From: Acidimicrobiia bacterium
Lineage (GTDB): Bacteria > Actinomycetota > Acidimicrobiia > IMCC26256 > PALSA-610
Reading direction: 5' to 3'
Assembly: GCA_017882905.1 (NCBI GenBank)
Contig: JADGOO010000237.1
Span: 1-37,472 of the forward strand
Length of the DNA: 37,472 nt
In this document: in pieces, positions 15,593-22,905 of the stretch
Numbering within the stretch: the first letter of the stretch is position 1
Layout of the letters: every line of letters begins with the position of its first letter
Made by a program: the position numbers and the translations under genes
Notes under the pieces: generated by a model
Database searches by the model: none
Told to the model about the DNA's origin: nothing
The model's input: only the letters and a program-made list of their open reading frames with translations

Positions 15593-16723
15593 ATGGCTGA
15601 AGCGCTCGAAGGTCTGCGCGTGATCGACATGGCGACGGTGCTCGCCGGGCCTGGTACGGGGCGCTATCTCGCCGACTTCGGCGCCGACGTGGTCAAGGTG
15701 GAGTCACCGAGTGGTGACGGCACCCGGCACATGGGATGGATGCCACCCGACGGCGGCGATTCCTACATGTGGCAGCTCGTCGGCCGGAACAAGCGGGCGA
15801 TCGTGCTCGACTTGAAGACCGAGCGCGGGTGCGAAGCGATGTGGCGGCTCGTGGACCGCAGCGACGTGTTGATCGAGAACTTGCGGCCCGGCACGTTGGA
15901 GCGCCTCGGCTTCCCGCCCGACGCCCTGTTCGCGCGCAACCCGCGGCTCGTGCTGCTGCGCGTGAGCGGCTTCGGCCAGACGGGGCCGTACGCGACGCGC
16001 CCCGGGTTCGCGACCCTCGCCGAGGCGATGAGCGGGTTCGCCGCGATCAACGGCGAACCCGATGGACCGCCACTGTTGCCGCCGATCGCGCTCACCGACG
16101 AGATCGCGGCGTTGGCCGGCGCGTTCGCGGTGATGGTCGCGCTCCGCCACCGCGACCAGTCGGGCGCGGGCCAGGTGATCGACGTCAACCTCATCGAGTC
16201 GTTGCTCCAGGTGATGAACGCCTTGGTGAGCGCGGCCGCGCATCTCGGTTACGACCAGCCGCGTCTCGGCTCGGGCATCCCGTACACGGTGCCCCGCGGC
16301 ACCTACCGATGTCGCGACGGTCGCTGGGTCGCGATCTCCACGTCGGCAGAGTCGGTGGCGCAGCGGGTGCTCGAGGTGATCGGTGTCGCGGGCGACGCGC
16401 GGTTCGCCACCTTCTCGGGGCGGGCCGAGCACCGCGACGAGCTCGACGCCGCGGTCGCGGCGTGGATCGGAGCGCGGCCGTCGACCGAGGTGCTCGAGGT
16501 CTTCTCGGCCGCGCAGGCCGCGATCGCGCCGGTGCTGGCGATGACCGAGCTGCTCGCCGACCCCCAGATCGTGGCACGGGGCGTGATCGCCGACGTCGGC
16601 GGGGTCCGCCAGCAGGGTCCTGTGGCGCGCCTGTCGGTCACACCGGCCGTGTTGCGCCACCCCGGCCGGCCGCTCGGTGCCGACACCGACGAGGTGCTCC
16701 GGGAGCTCGGTCTGCTCGACTGA
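15593..16723 (+). CDS. class III CoA-transferase (CaiB/BaiF family)
   Basis: The 376-aa protein opens with LEGLRVIDMATVLAGPGTGRYLADFGADVVKVE, the family signature, and continues with IENLRPGTLERLGF and GFGQTGPYATRPGF. The catalytic aspartate that forms the aspartyl-CoA anhydride in the family is Asp169 (ALTDEIAALAG). It moves CoA between acyl groups in the cytoplasm; the acids used are unknown, though a short dicarboxylic or branched acyl group would suit the local CoA metabolism. It is a single-gene unit between two hairpins. Confidence 0.92.
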   Translation: MAEALEGLRVIDMATVLAGPGTGRYLADFGADVVKVESPSGDGTRHMGWMPPDGGDSYMWQLVGRNKRAIVLDLKTERGCEAMWRLVDRSDVLIENLRPGTLERLGFPPDALFARNPRLVLLRVSGFGQTGPYATRPGFATLAEAMSGFAAINGEPDGPPLLPPIALTDEIAALAGAFAVMVALRHRDQSGAGQVIDVNLIESLLQVMNALVSAAAHLGYDQPRLGSGIPYTVPRGTYRCRDGRWVAISTSAESVAQRVLEVIGVAGDARFATFSGRAEHRDELDAAVAAWIGARPSTEVLEVFSAAQAAIAPVLAMTELLADPQIVARGVIADVGGVRQQGPVARLSVTPAVLRHPGRPLGADTDEVLRELGLLD

Positions 16724-16761
16724 CTCGATGCGCCGCTCACCCGGAAATAGTGCGGATGCAC

Positions 16762-16811
16762 GACGCATCGGGCGCCGCGGCGGGGCGCCTCGATGCGTCC
16801 CTCGAGGCGCC
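16762..16811 (+). terminator. terminator hairpin with a competing downstream fold
   Basis: GACGCATCG+GGCGCC (16762-16776) pairs with GGCGCC+CGATGCGTC (16784-16799, one bulged T), forming a 15-bp stem 39 nt after the CoA-transferase stop. The middle arm GGCGCCTCGA (16784-16793) can instead pair perfectly with TCGAGGCGCC (16802-16811). The first fold is a plausible terminator; the second would break it. Confidence 0.6.
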
Positions 16812-16903
16812 CCTCGAGCGGACTTCACGCGGCGCGGCGACGCATTCGCGCGGCGCGTGGGGATTTGTTGATGAAGCGACTCGTGTTCACCTTGCCGACG
16901 GGT

Positions 16904-16956
16904 CTATCCACAGGTCGCGGGGGTTTTCCACAAAGCCTGGCCTCGTGCTGTGGACA
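16904..16956. other. cluster of three DnaA-box-like 9-mers
   Basis: CTATCCACA (16904-16912), TTTTCCACA (16923-16931) and TGTGGACAA (16948-16956, i.e. TTGTCCACA on the minus strand) all lie within 53 bp. The third matches the actinobacterial DnaA box exactly; the others differ by one base from TTATCCACA. They sit just upstream of the acyl-CoA ligase promoter. No dnaA, dnaN or other origin-linked gene is present, so a DnaA-regulated promoter or an accessory DnaA-binding site is likelier than the replication origin. Confidence 0.5.
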
Positions 16957-16988
16957 ACCTGGCCCTTCTCGGTGAACTTCTGGGGCGG

Positions 16989-16994
16989 TACAAA
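16989..16994 (+). promoter_or_regulatory. leaderless -10 box TACAAA(T) of the acyl-CoA ligase gene
   Basis: TACAAAT is followed closely by GGGCC and the ATG at 17001, with no ribosome binding site. The spacing is at the short end of the pattern seen elsewhere. The DnaA-box cluster lies 33-85 bp upstream, where a regulator could act. Confidence 0.4.
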
Positions 16995-17000
16995 TGGGCC

Positions 17001-18815
17001 ATGACCGATGTCGCGACGCACCGTGCCGATCTCGACCGTCGCGCCGCGGGTCGGACCGTCGCGACCCTCTTCCAGGCCACGGTCGCGGCGCATCCCGACC
17101 GTGGCGCGCTGCGCTGGCGCGACGCCGACGGCGAGACCTGGCACGAGCTCACCTGGGCTCAGTGGGCCGACCAGGCGACCCGCTTGGCGGGGGCGCTCGG
17201 CGAGCTCGGCGTGGGCCGCGGCGACCGTGTCGTGTTGATGATGCGCAACCGTCCCGAGTTCCACGTGGCCGACATCGCTGTGGTGCTGTGTGGGGCCACG
17301 CCGATCTCGATCTACAACTCTTCGGCGCCCGATCAGGTGCAGTATCTCGCCGGCCACTCCGAGGCCACGGTCGCCATCGTGGAGGACGCCGCCTATCTCG
17401 AGCGCGTGTTGTCGGTACGGCGCGATCTTCCTGCCCTCGACCACGTGGCCGTGGTCGACCACGACGGCGCCGCGCCCGCCGGCGTGTTGCGTTGGCACGA
17501 TCTGCTGGCGCACGCGCCCGTAGATCTCGCGACCGCCGTGACGATCGCCAAGCCCGAAGACCTGGCGACCGTGATCTACACGTCGGGCACGACGGGACCG
17601 CCGAAGGGCGTGATGCTCGACCATGCCAACGTGTGCTGGACGGTCGAGGGTTACCTCGACATGCTCCAGAAGGACCCCACCGGTTGGCGGGTGGTGTCGT
17701 ACCTCCCGATGGCGCACATCGCCGAGCGGATGAGCTCGCACTACCTCGCCATCGCGGCACCGTTCGAGGTAACCACGTGCCCGGATGCCGGCGCGGTGAG
17801 CGGCTACCTCCCGCACGTGCGGCCGGAGTCGTTCTTCGCGGTGCCGCGCGTCTGGGAGAAGTTCCATGTGGCGTTGCGCGCCGCGCTCGGCCCCGACGAA
17901 CAACGGCGCGCGGAGGCCGATGCCGCGCTCGCGATCGGATGGGAAGCCGCGGAGTACCGCGCTCGCGACGAGGAGATGCCCGCCGATCTCGCCGCGCGGT
18001 TCGCGGCCGTGGAGCCGACACTCGCCTCGGTGCGCCGGCTCGTGGGTGTCGACGAGCTCGTGGTTGCGTTGAGCGGCGCCGCGCCGATCCCGCTCGACGT
18101 GTTGCGCTTCTTTCGCGCACTGGGCCTACCGGTCTCGGAGATCTACGGACTCTCCGAGACGAGTGGCCCGATGACGTGGGAGCCGTTCAAGGTGCGTGTC
18201 GGAACCGTCGGGCGTGCGTTCGCCGGTGTGGAGGTTCGTCTCGGCGACGACGGTGAGGTGCTGTGCCGGGGCGGCAACGTATTCCGCGGCTACCTCAACG
18301 AACCGGAGAAGACTGCCGAAGTGCTCGACGCCGACGGCTGGTTCCACAGCGGCGACATCGGCGTCATCGACGATGACGGCTACCTCCGGATCGTCGATCG
18401 CAAAAAGGAGCTGATCATCACCGCGGGCGGCAAGAACATCTCGCCGGCGAACCTCGAAGCGGCACTCAAGGAAGGCGAGCTCATCGGGCAGTGCTGCGCG
18501 ATCGGAGACGGCCGCCCGTTCGTGAGCGCCCTGATCGTGCTCGACGCAGAGACGGCGCCCGCCTGGGCGAAGGCGCACGACATCGCCTTCGACGGGCTCG
18601 CTGCGCTCGCCGTCCATCCCGATGTGGTTGCCGAGGTGCAGCGCGAGGTCGATGCGGCCAACGCACGGTTCTCGCAGGTGGAGCGCATCAAGCGCTTCGT
18701 GATCCTGTGGGAGGAATGGCTTCCCGATTCCGAGGAGCTCACACCCACGATGAAGCTGAAGCGGCGCGGCGTGCACAACCGCTATGCCGAACAGATCGAG
18801 TCGCTCTACCGCTGA
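17001..18815 (+). CDS. fadD: long-chain fatty acid--CoA ligase (AMP-forming)
   Basis: The 604-aa protein is an adenylate-forming acyl-CoA ligase: P-loop YTSGTTGPPKG (about 192-202), IYGLSETSGPMT, the hinge region WFHSGDIGVIDDDGYLRIVDRKKE and the C-terminal catalytic Lys region LTPTMKLKRRG. The PMAHIAERMSSHY and VPRVWEKFH stretches are typical of bacterial long-chain (FadD15-like) enzymes. It activates fatty acids to acyl-CoA in the cytoplasm or at the membrane face. The ATG at 17001 is chosen because the longer frame from 16950 would start upstream of the -10 box. Confidence 0.94.
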   Translation: MTDVATHRADLDRRAAGRTVATLFQATVAAHPDRGALRWRDADGETWHELTWAQWADQATRLAGALGELGVGRGDRVVLMMRNRPEFHVADIAVVLCGATPISIYNSSAPDQVQYLAGHSEATVAIVEDAAYLERVLSVRRDLPALDHVAVVDHDGAAPAGVLRWHDLLAHAPVDLATAVTIAKPEDLATVIYTSGTTGPPKGVMLDHANVCWTVEGYLDMLQKDPTGWRVVSYLPMAHIAERMSSHYLAIAAPFEVTTCPDAGAVSGYLPHVRPESFFAVPRVWEKFHVALRAALGPDEQRRAEADAALAIGWEAAEYRARDEEMPADLAARFAAVEPTLASVRRLVGVDELVVALSGAAPIPLDVLRFFRALGLPVSEIYGLSETSGPMTWEPFKVRVGTVGRAFAGVEVRLGDDGEVLCRGGNVFRGYLNEPEKTAEVLDADGWFHSGDIGVIDDDGYLRIVDRKKELIITAGGKNISPANLEAALKEGELIGQCCAIGDGRPFVSALIVLDAETAPAWAKAHDIAFDGLAALAVHPDVVAEVQREVDAANARFSQVERIKRFVILWEEWLPDSEELTPTMKLKRRGVHNRYAEQIESLYR

Positions 18816-18867
18816 ACGGGCGCGATCGGCCGAGTCGGGGATCGCGTCGCCGCCCGGCAGCCTCGGC

Positions 18868-18873
18868 TATACC
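18868..18873 (+). promoter_or_regulatory. leaderless -10 box TATACC(T) of the sigma-factor gene
   Basis: TATACCT precedes the ATG at 18881 by 6-7 nt with no ribosome binding site. The box is close to the TANNNT pattern of the other leaderless genes in the window. Confidence 0.45.
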
Positions 18874-18880
18874 TGGCGCC

Positions 18881-19396
18881 ATGGCGACCAGCGCGACGCG
18901 CCCGGCCGCAGTGGCGGGCGACTTCGAAGACGCCTTCGATCACCTCTTCGCGCGCGCGTACTCACTCGCGCTCGCCATGGTCGGCGAGGCGCTCCTGGCC
19001 GAAGAGCTGACGGTCGAGACGTTGGCTCGTACCCGCGTCGACTGGACGCGGATCGTGCGCCGGAGCCGGCCCGACTGGTACGTCGTGCGCGTCGTGACCC
19101 TGCTCGCGATCGACGCGGTGGCGCGCCGTGAGCCGGTGCTCGAGGTGACCGCGGATCCTGACGCCGCCGACGACGACAGCGGGATACGTCTGCATCACAA
19201 CGAGGCGACCGCGTTGCGGGCGCTTCCGCGCCGCCGGCGCGAGGTGGTCGCGCTGTGGTGCTTCGGTGGCTACGCAAAGCCCGACGTCGCGGCGATCCTC
19301 GCGCTCGACCCGAGCGTGGTCGAGGCCGAGCTCGAGCTTGCGCGCGTCCCGCTGCAGCAGGCGCTCGGCGGCGCGCCCGGCGATGGCTCCCCGTGA
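18881..19396 (+). CDS. ECF-like RNA polymerase sigma factor (divergent)
   Basis: The 171-aa protein has the two-domain layout of ECF sigma factors. A region-2-like part (FEDAFDHLFARAYSLALAMVG...AEELTVETLAR, about 15-48) is followed by DWYVVRVVTLLAIDAVARR. A region-4 helix-turn-helix-like part (ALPRRRREVVALWCFGGYAKPDVAAILAL...VVEAELELA) follows. Region 2 departs from the usual DAEDLVQE pattern, so promoter recognition may be unusual, or it could be a degenerate sigma-like regulator. Its stop overlaps the ATG of a membrane protein gene, the standard position of an anti-sigma factor. Confidence 0.7.
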   Translation: MATSATRPAAVAGDFEDAFDHLFARAYSLALAMVGEALLAEELTVETLARTRVDWTRIVRRSRPDWYVVRVVTLLAIDAVARREPVLEVTADPDAADDDSGIRLHHNEATALRALPRRRREVVALWCFGGYAKPDVAAILALDPSVVEAELELARVPLQQALGGAPGDGSP

Positions 19397-20259
19397 TGCA
19401 CGACCCGACGCCCGACCTACCGCCCGAGCTCGCGGCGCGCCGCCGCGAGCTGAGCCAGGCGGTGCGACGCCGTGCCGCGCAGCTGCGTCGGCGTCGAGCG
19501 CTCATCGTCGCGGGCCCGTGCCTCGCGGTCATTGCGGCGGGCTTCTGGGCCGCGAATCGAGGTGGCGGCACGCCCACCAAGCTCAACGTGTCGGCGAGCA
19601 CGTCGACCACGCGCGCCACCACGGTGAGCACGCGCGTGTCGACCACAACCGGGCGCATGTCGACCACGACGATGCCGCGCAAGCCCACCGCGCCGACGAC
19701 CGCGCACGCGGTACCGACCACTGCCGGTGGTTCCACGCGAACCACGGTCTCGGTGCTGGGCAACATGACACCCACCACCACGTTCGACACGTCGGTGTGC
19801 CACAACAGCTTCGACCCTCGCTGTGGCTTCTTTACGTGGCAGCCGCCACCCAATCCGAACTTGCCGATGTCCGTGCGCGCGGCGGTGTCCGACGTGGTTC
19901 CCGCGGTCGGCGAGGCGGTATCGGTGACGATCGACGTGAGCGACGGTGACGCGGCACCAGTGTGCGTCTCGGCCAACTACGCCGGCCGCGCCGTCGCGCT
20001 CACCGACAGCTACGGCCGTGCGATCCCTGCGTGCGGCGCCACGTTCTGTCCGGGTCCCACGCGCTACGGCGCATGGGCGCCGCCCGCTCCCGCGGGTGGT
20101 TCGCGCCGCGCGTTCGGATCGTTCACCCCTACGGCGGCGGGGAGTGCGGCGCTGTCGGTGCTCGCGAACAGCGGTACTGGTTGCGCCTACCTGCCCTACG
20201 GTTCCGCCGGATCGACTGCGGTGACGATCAACACGCACTCGACGCCGCCGACCACGTGA
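19396..20259 (+). CDS. single-pass membrane protein with Thr-rich stalk, candidate anti-sigma partner
   Basis: The 287-aa protein has a short, very basic cytoplasmic N-terminus (1-34, many Arg), a transmembrane helix (about 35-54), a Thr/Ser-rich linker (about 63-130) and an extracytoplasmic C-terminal domain with about seven Cys (CHNSFDPRCG; CVSANYAG; CGATFCPG; GCAYLPYG). The C-terminal domain resembles a beta-sandwich. There is no zinc anti-sigma HxxxCxxC motif. Translation is coupled to the sigma gene (TGATG; a GTG at 19393 is an alternative start), which supports a regulatory pair in which the outer domain senses a signal; this is inference. Confidence 0.68.
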   Translation: MHDPTPDLPPELAARRRELSQAVRRRAAQLRRRRALIVAGPCLAVIAAGFWAANRGGGTPTKLNVSASTSTTRATTVSTRVSTTTGRMSTTTMPRKPTAPTTAHAVPTTAGGSTRTTVSVLGNMTPTTTFDTSVCHNSFDPRCGFFTWQPPPNPNLPMSVRAAVSDVVPAVGEAVSVTIDVSDGDAAPVCVSANYAGRAVALTDSYGRAIPACGATFCPGPTRYGAWAPPAPAGGSRRAFGSFTPTAAGSAALSVLANSGTGCAYLPYGSAGSTAVTINTHSTPPTT

Positions 20260-20279
20260 GTCCCAGCTCGCCCGCAGGT

Positions 20280-21338
20280 TCAGCAGCGTGCTTCGAACAC
20301 CAGGTTGAACGGTGTCTCGGTGGCCCGCCGAAAGCGGGAGAAGCCGCCGTCGGCGACCACGCCGGCGATGCGCGTCTCGCCGGCCTGCGCGCCGAGGCAG
20401 CGGGCACCGTCTTGCGCTCGCGACGCCGGCGTGCAGATGCACGTGGAGGCTGAGTAGAACACGCGGCCGACCGGCGTGAGGTTCTCGGCCAGGGTGTCGT
20501 GGGCGAAGGGCTCGACGATCATCCATGTGCCGTCGGGCGCGAGCGCGCTGTGCACGTGTGCCGCCGCCGCGCCTGGGTCCCCCATGTCGTGCAGAGCGTC
20601 GAACACGCACACGAGGTCGTAGTCGGTCCCGGGGAAGCGATCGGCCGACGCGACCTCGAACGTCACTCGATCGGCCACGCCCGAGTCCGCCGCCGCTTTG
20701 CGCGCCACGTCGATCGACGCCTCGTGATAGTCGAAGCCGAGGAACGTGGAGCGCGGGTACGCGAGCGCCATGATGACCGTCGACGCGCCATGACCGCAGC
20801 CGATGTCCGCGACTCGGGCGCCGCGCCGGAGCTTCTCGTCGACGCCGTCGAGAGCGGGTATCCATCCCGACGTCAGGTTCGCCACGTAGCCGGCGCGGAA
20901 GAACTTCTCGGTGCCGCAGAACAGGTCGTGATGGTGCTCGTGCCAGCCAACGCCGGCACCGGTCCGGAACGCGTCGGTGATGGCGGGCTCGTCGCGCATC
21001 GTCGATCCGGCCAACAAGAACGCGCCGGGCAGATACAGCGGGTTCGTCTCGTCCGTGAGCACGAACACTTGCTCCTCGGTCAACCAGAACGTGTCGCTCT
21101 CGGCGTCGTACTCACACCAGTGGCTCGCGGCCTGTGCACACAGCCACTCGGCGATGTAGCGCGTGTCGGTGCCGGTGCGCGCCGCGAGCGTCTCGGGAGT
21201 GACCTGCTCTCCATCGGCCATGGCCTTGTAGAGGCCGAGGCGTTCACCGATCACGACGGTGGTGGCGTGCAGCACGGCGCCGAGGTCCCCGACAAAGCTG
21301 CCCACGAGCCCGTCGAGCTTGGCTTGATCGATCGTCAT
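20280..21338 (-). CDS. SAM-dependent methyltransferase with N-terminal winged-helix domain
   Basis: The 352-aa protein starts with a winged-helix/dimerisation-type region (VIGERLGLYKAMADG..TPETLAARTGTDTRYIAEWLCAQAA) and continues with a class I methyltransferase domain whose SAM loop is VADIGCGHGAST, followed by FLGFDYHEASI and LVCVFDALHDMGDP. This layout matches an actinobacterial family like Rv2258c. The acceptor is unknown. Two ATGs are possible: GGAGG at 21351-21347 lies 8 nt before the ATG at 21338 but only 2 nt before that at 21344, so 21338 is preferred. It is divergent from the NTF2-like gene. Confidence 0.87.
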   Translation of the reverse strand: MTIDQAKLDGLVGSFVGDLGAVLHATTVVIGERLGLYKAMADGEQVTPETLAARTGTDTRYIAEWLCAQAASHWCEYDAESDTFWLTEEQVFVLTDETNPLYLPGAFLLAGSTMRDEPAITDAFRTGAGVGWHEHHHDLFCGTEKFFRAGYVANLTSGWIPALDGVDEKLRRGARVADIGCGHGASTVIMALAYPRSTFLGFDYHEASIDVARKAAADSGVADRVTFEVASADRFPGTDYDLVCVFDALHDMGDPGAAAAHVHSALAPDGTWMIVEPFAHDTLAENLTPVGRVFYSASTCICTPASRAQDGARCLGAQAGETRIAGVVADGGFSRFRRATETPFNLVFEARC

Positions 21339-21346
21339 CGTCATCT

Positions 21347-21351
21347 CCTCC
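21347..21351 (-). promoter_or_regulatory. ribosome binding site that decides the methyltransferase start
   Basis: GGAGG on the minus strand has an 8-nt spacer to the ATG at 21338-21336 and only 2 nt to the ATG at 21344-21342. The downstream ATG is therefore the likely start. A GC palindrome (21358-21372) sits just upstream in the leader. Confidence 0.6.
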
Positions 21352-21403
21352 AGTGTCGGGGCGCAGCGCCCCTCCGCTGCCATGACGATCGTCGGGGCCG
21401 ACT

Positions 21404-21452
21404 GCAGGACGATTGCAGCGCCCCGGCCCGGTGCCTGCAATCGTGCTGCAAT
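21404..21452. promoter_or_regulatory. operator candidate: inverted repeat with three CTGCAAT elements
   Basis: GCAGGACGATTGCAG (21404-21418) and CTGCAATCGTGCTGC (21435-21449) form a 15-bp inverted repeat with one mismatch and a 16-nt spacer. The heptamer CTGCAAT occurs at 21435-21441 and again at 21446-21452, 11 bp apart on the same face of the helix, and inverted at 21412-21418. A GACGATCGTC palindrome lies at 21384-21393. The site lies between the divergent methyltransferase and NTF2-like genes, where one regulator could control both. Confidence 0.5.
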
Positions 21453-21474
21453 GCACCATGGAGATGATGCGCCC

Positions 21475-21900
21475 ATGACCACTGCGCAAGAATCCGCCAG
21501 CCCTTCCACGACCGGCTCCGACGTCGTCACCGCGCTGCTCGATGCCATCGAGGCGGGCCGCGTCCGTGGATGTCGCGCCTACGCCGCCGACGCGGAGCTC
21601 GATGCCACGGTGCCCAACTGGCGCTTCTCGCGCCGTGGCGCCGCCGCGATCCTCGCCGTGTACGAAGAGTGGTTCGCACATCCCGGGCGCTTCGAGACGT
21701 TGCGCCGCCTTCCGATCGATGGCGGCGAAGTCGTGGAGTATGTGCTCACATGGGCCGAGCAAGGGGTTCCGCACGCGGCACACCACCTGCACGTGTTCGA
21801 GCTCGACGATGATGCGAACCTCGTCGTGCGGGACACTGTGATGTGCGGCGGTCGGTGGCCGGCGTCGTTGCTGGCGGAGATGGAGGCGTCCCGTGGCTGA
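21475..21900 (+). CDS. NTF2-like/SnoaL-like protein
   Basis: This 141-aa protein has the size and pattern of the NTF2/SnoaL-like cone fold: an N-terminal helix (VVTALLDAIEAGRV), the AELDATVPNWRFSRRG stretch, GAAAILAVYEEWFA and a beta-rich end (HHLHVFELDDDANLVVRDTVMC). Such proteins are small enzymes or binding proteins; no function can be assigned. The ATG at 21475 has a GGAGAT about 9 nt upstream; an in-frame ATG at 21451 is possible but would lie inside the operator repeat. It overlaps the next gene by 8 nt. Confidence 0.78.
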   Translation: MTTAQESASPSTTGSDVVTALLDAIEAGRVRGCRAYAADAELDATVPNWRFSRRGAAAILAVYEEWFAHPGRFETLRRLPIDGGEVVEYVLTWAEQGVPHAAHHLHVFELDDDANLVVRDTVMCGGRWPASLLAEMEASRG

Positions 21901-22876
21901 TGTGGTCTCGCTCGACGAGCTGTTGCGCGACGCGACCCATCGCGAGCCGCTCGAGCACAGCGACTCGAAGTCGGGTGCGGCGATGGAGCGCCTGCGCATC
22001 GGCGATGAGCGCTTCGTGCTGAAGCGACTCGACGCGCGGCACGACTGGACGATGCGTGCGGTCGGCGACGTGTACGGCTCGACGGCAGTGCTCTGGCAGC
22101 GTGGCCTGTTGCAACGGCTACCCGCCTGCATCAATCAGCCGATCATCGGCGTCGCATCCGACGGACCGGCGACAGTGCTGTTGATGCGCGACGTGGGTCG
22201 CTGGCTCGTTCCGCCCGGTGACGAGCCGATCCCCGTCGCGCACCATCTTGACTTCATCGATCACATGGCCGCGCTCCACGCCGAGTTCTGGGACGCCGGC
22301 CCGGAGATCGACGTGGTCCCGATGGTCAACCGCTACTTCGAGCTCTCACCGTGGATGGCGATCGCCGAGCGCGAGCTTGGTTCCGATCAGGTAGTGCCGC
22401 GCCTCGTTGCGCAGGGTTGGGAACAGCTCGAGCAGGTCGCGCCGAAGTCCGCGGCAGTCGTGCTTCCACTCGCGTGGGATCCGTGTCCGCTCGTCGCGGC
22501 ACTGGAGACCACGCCGACCACGTTCGTGCACGCCAACTGGAAGCTCGGGAACCTCGGCCGCGACGACGACGGACGCACTGTGCTGATCGACTGGGAGTCG
22601 CCTGGTCGGGGCTCGGCCTGCGGCGAGCTTGCGTGGTATCTGGCGATCAACTCGGCGCGCCTGCCGCTGAGCAAGGAAGCGACGATCGATGCGTACCGCC
22701 GGTCGCTCGAGGACCGCGGTATCGACACGGCTGCGTGGTGGGATCGCCAGCTCGCGCTCGCGCTGCTCGGCGGTCTCGTGTGGTTCGGCTGGGAGAAGTG
22801 CCTCGACGGCTACAACGACGAGCTCGCATGGTGGGAGCAACGGGCTATCGAGGGGGCCGCGCTGCTCGATGTGTGA
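21893..22876 (+). CDS. aminoglycoside-phosphotransferase-like kinase fold protein with altered catalytic Asp
   Basis: The 327-aa protein follows the APH/choline-kinase-like fold: a FVLKRL nucleotide-side lysine, TVLLMRDVG hinge, and a catalytic-loop region VHANWKLGNLG (212-222) followed by VLIDWESPG with Asp233. In APH kinases the loop reads HGDxxxxN; here His213 and Asn220 are kept but the catalytic Asp is Asn215. The protein may therefore be a weak kinase, a pseudokinase or use another mechanism. The GTG at 21893 has GGAGG 7 nt upstream and overlaps the NTF2-like gene by 8 nt, indicating a two-gene operon. Confidence 0.72.
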   Translation: MADVVSLDELLRDATHREPLEHSDSKSGAAMERLRIGDERFVLKRLDARHDWTMRAVGDVYGSTAVLWQRGLLQRLPACINQPIIGVASDGPATVLLMRDVGRWLVPPGDEPIPVAHHLDFIDHMAALHAEFWDAGPEIDVVPMVNRYFELSPWMAIAERELGSDQVVPRLVAQGWEQLEQVAPKSAAVVLPLAWDPCPLVAALETTPTTFVHANWKLGNLGRDDDGRTVLIDWESPGRGSACGELAWYLAINSARLPLSKEATIDAYRRSLEDRGIDTAAWWDRQLALALLGGLVWFGWEKCLDGYNDELAWWEQRAIEGAALLDV

Positions 22877-22905
22877 GCGGCGCGGCCCGATCTGATCGAG
22901 TGGGC

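Noticed and set aside
16904-16956. Chromosomal replication origin (oriC)
   Set aside because: Only three DnaA-like boxes are present, without an AT-rich unwinding region and without dnaA, dnaN, gyrB or rpmH nearby.
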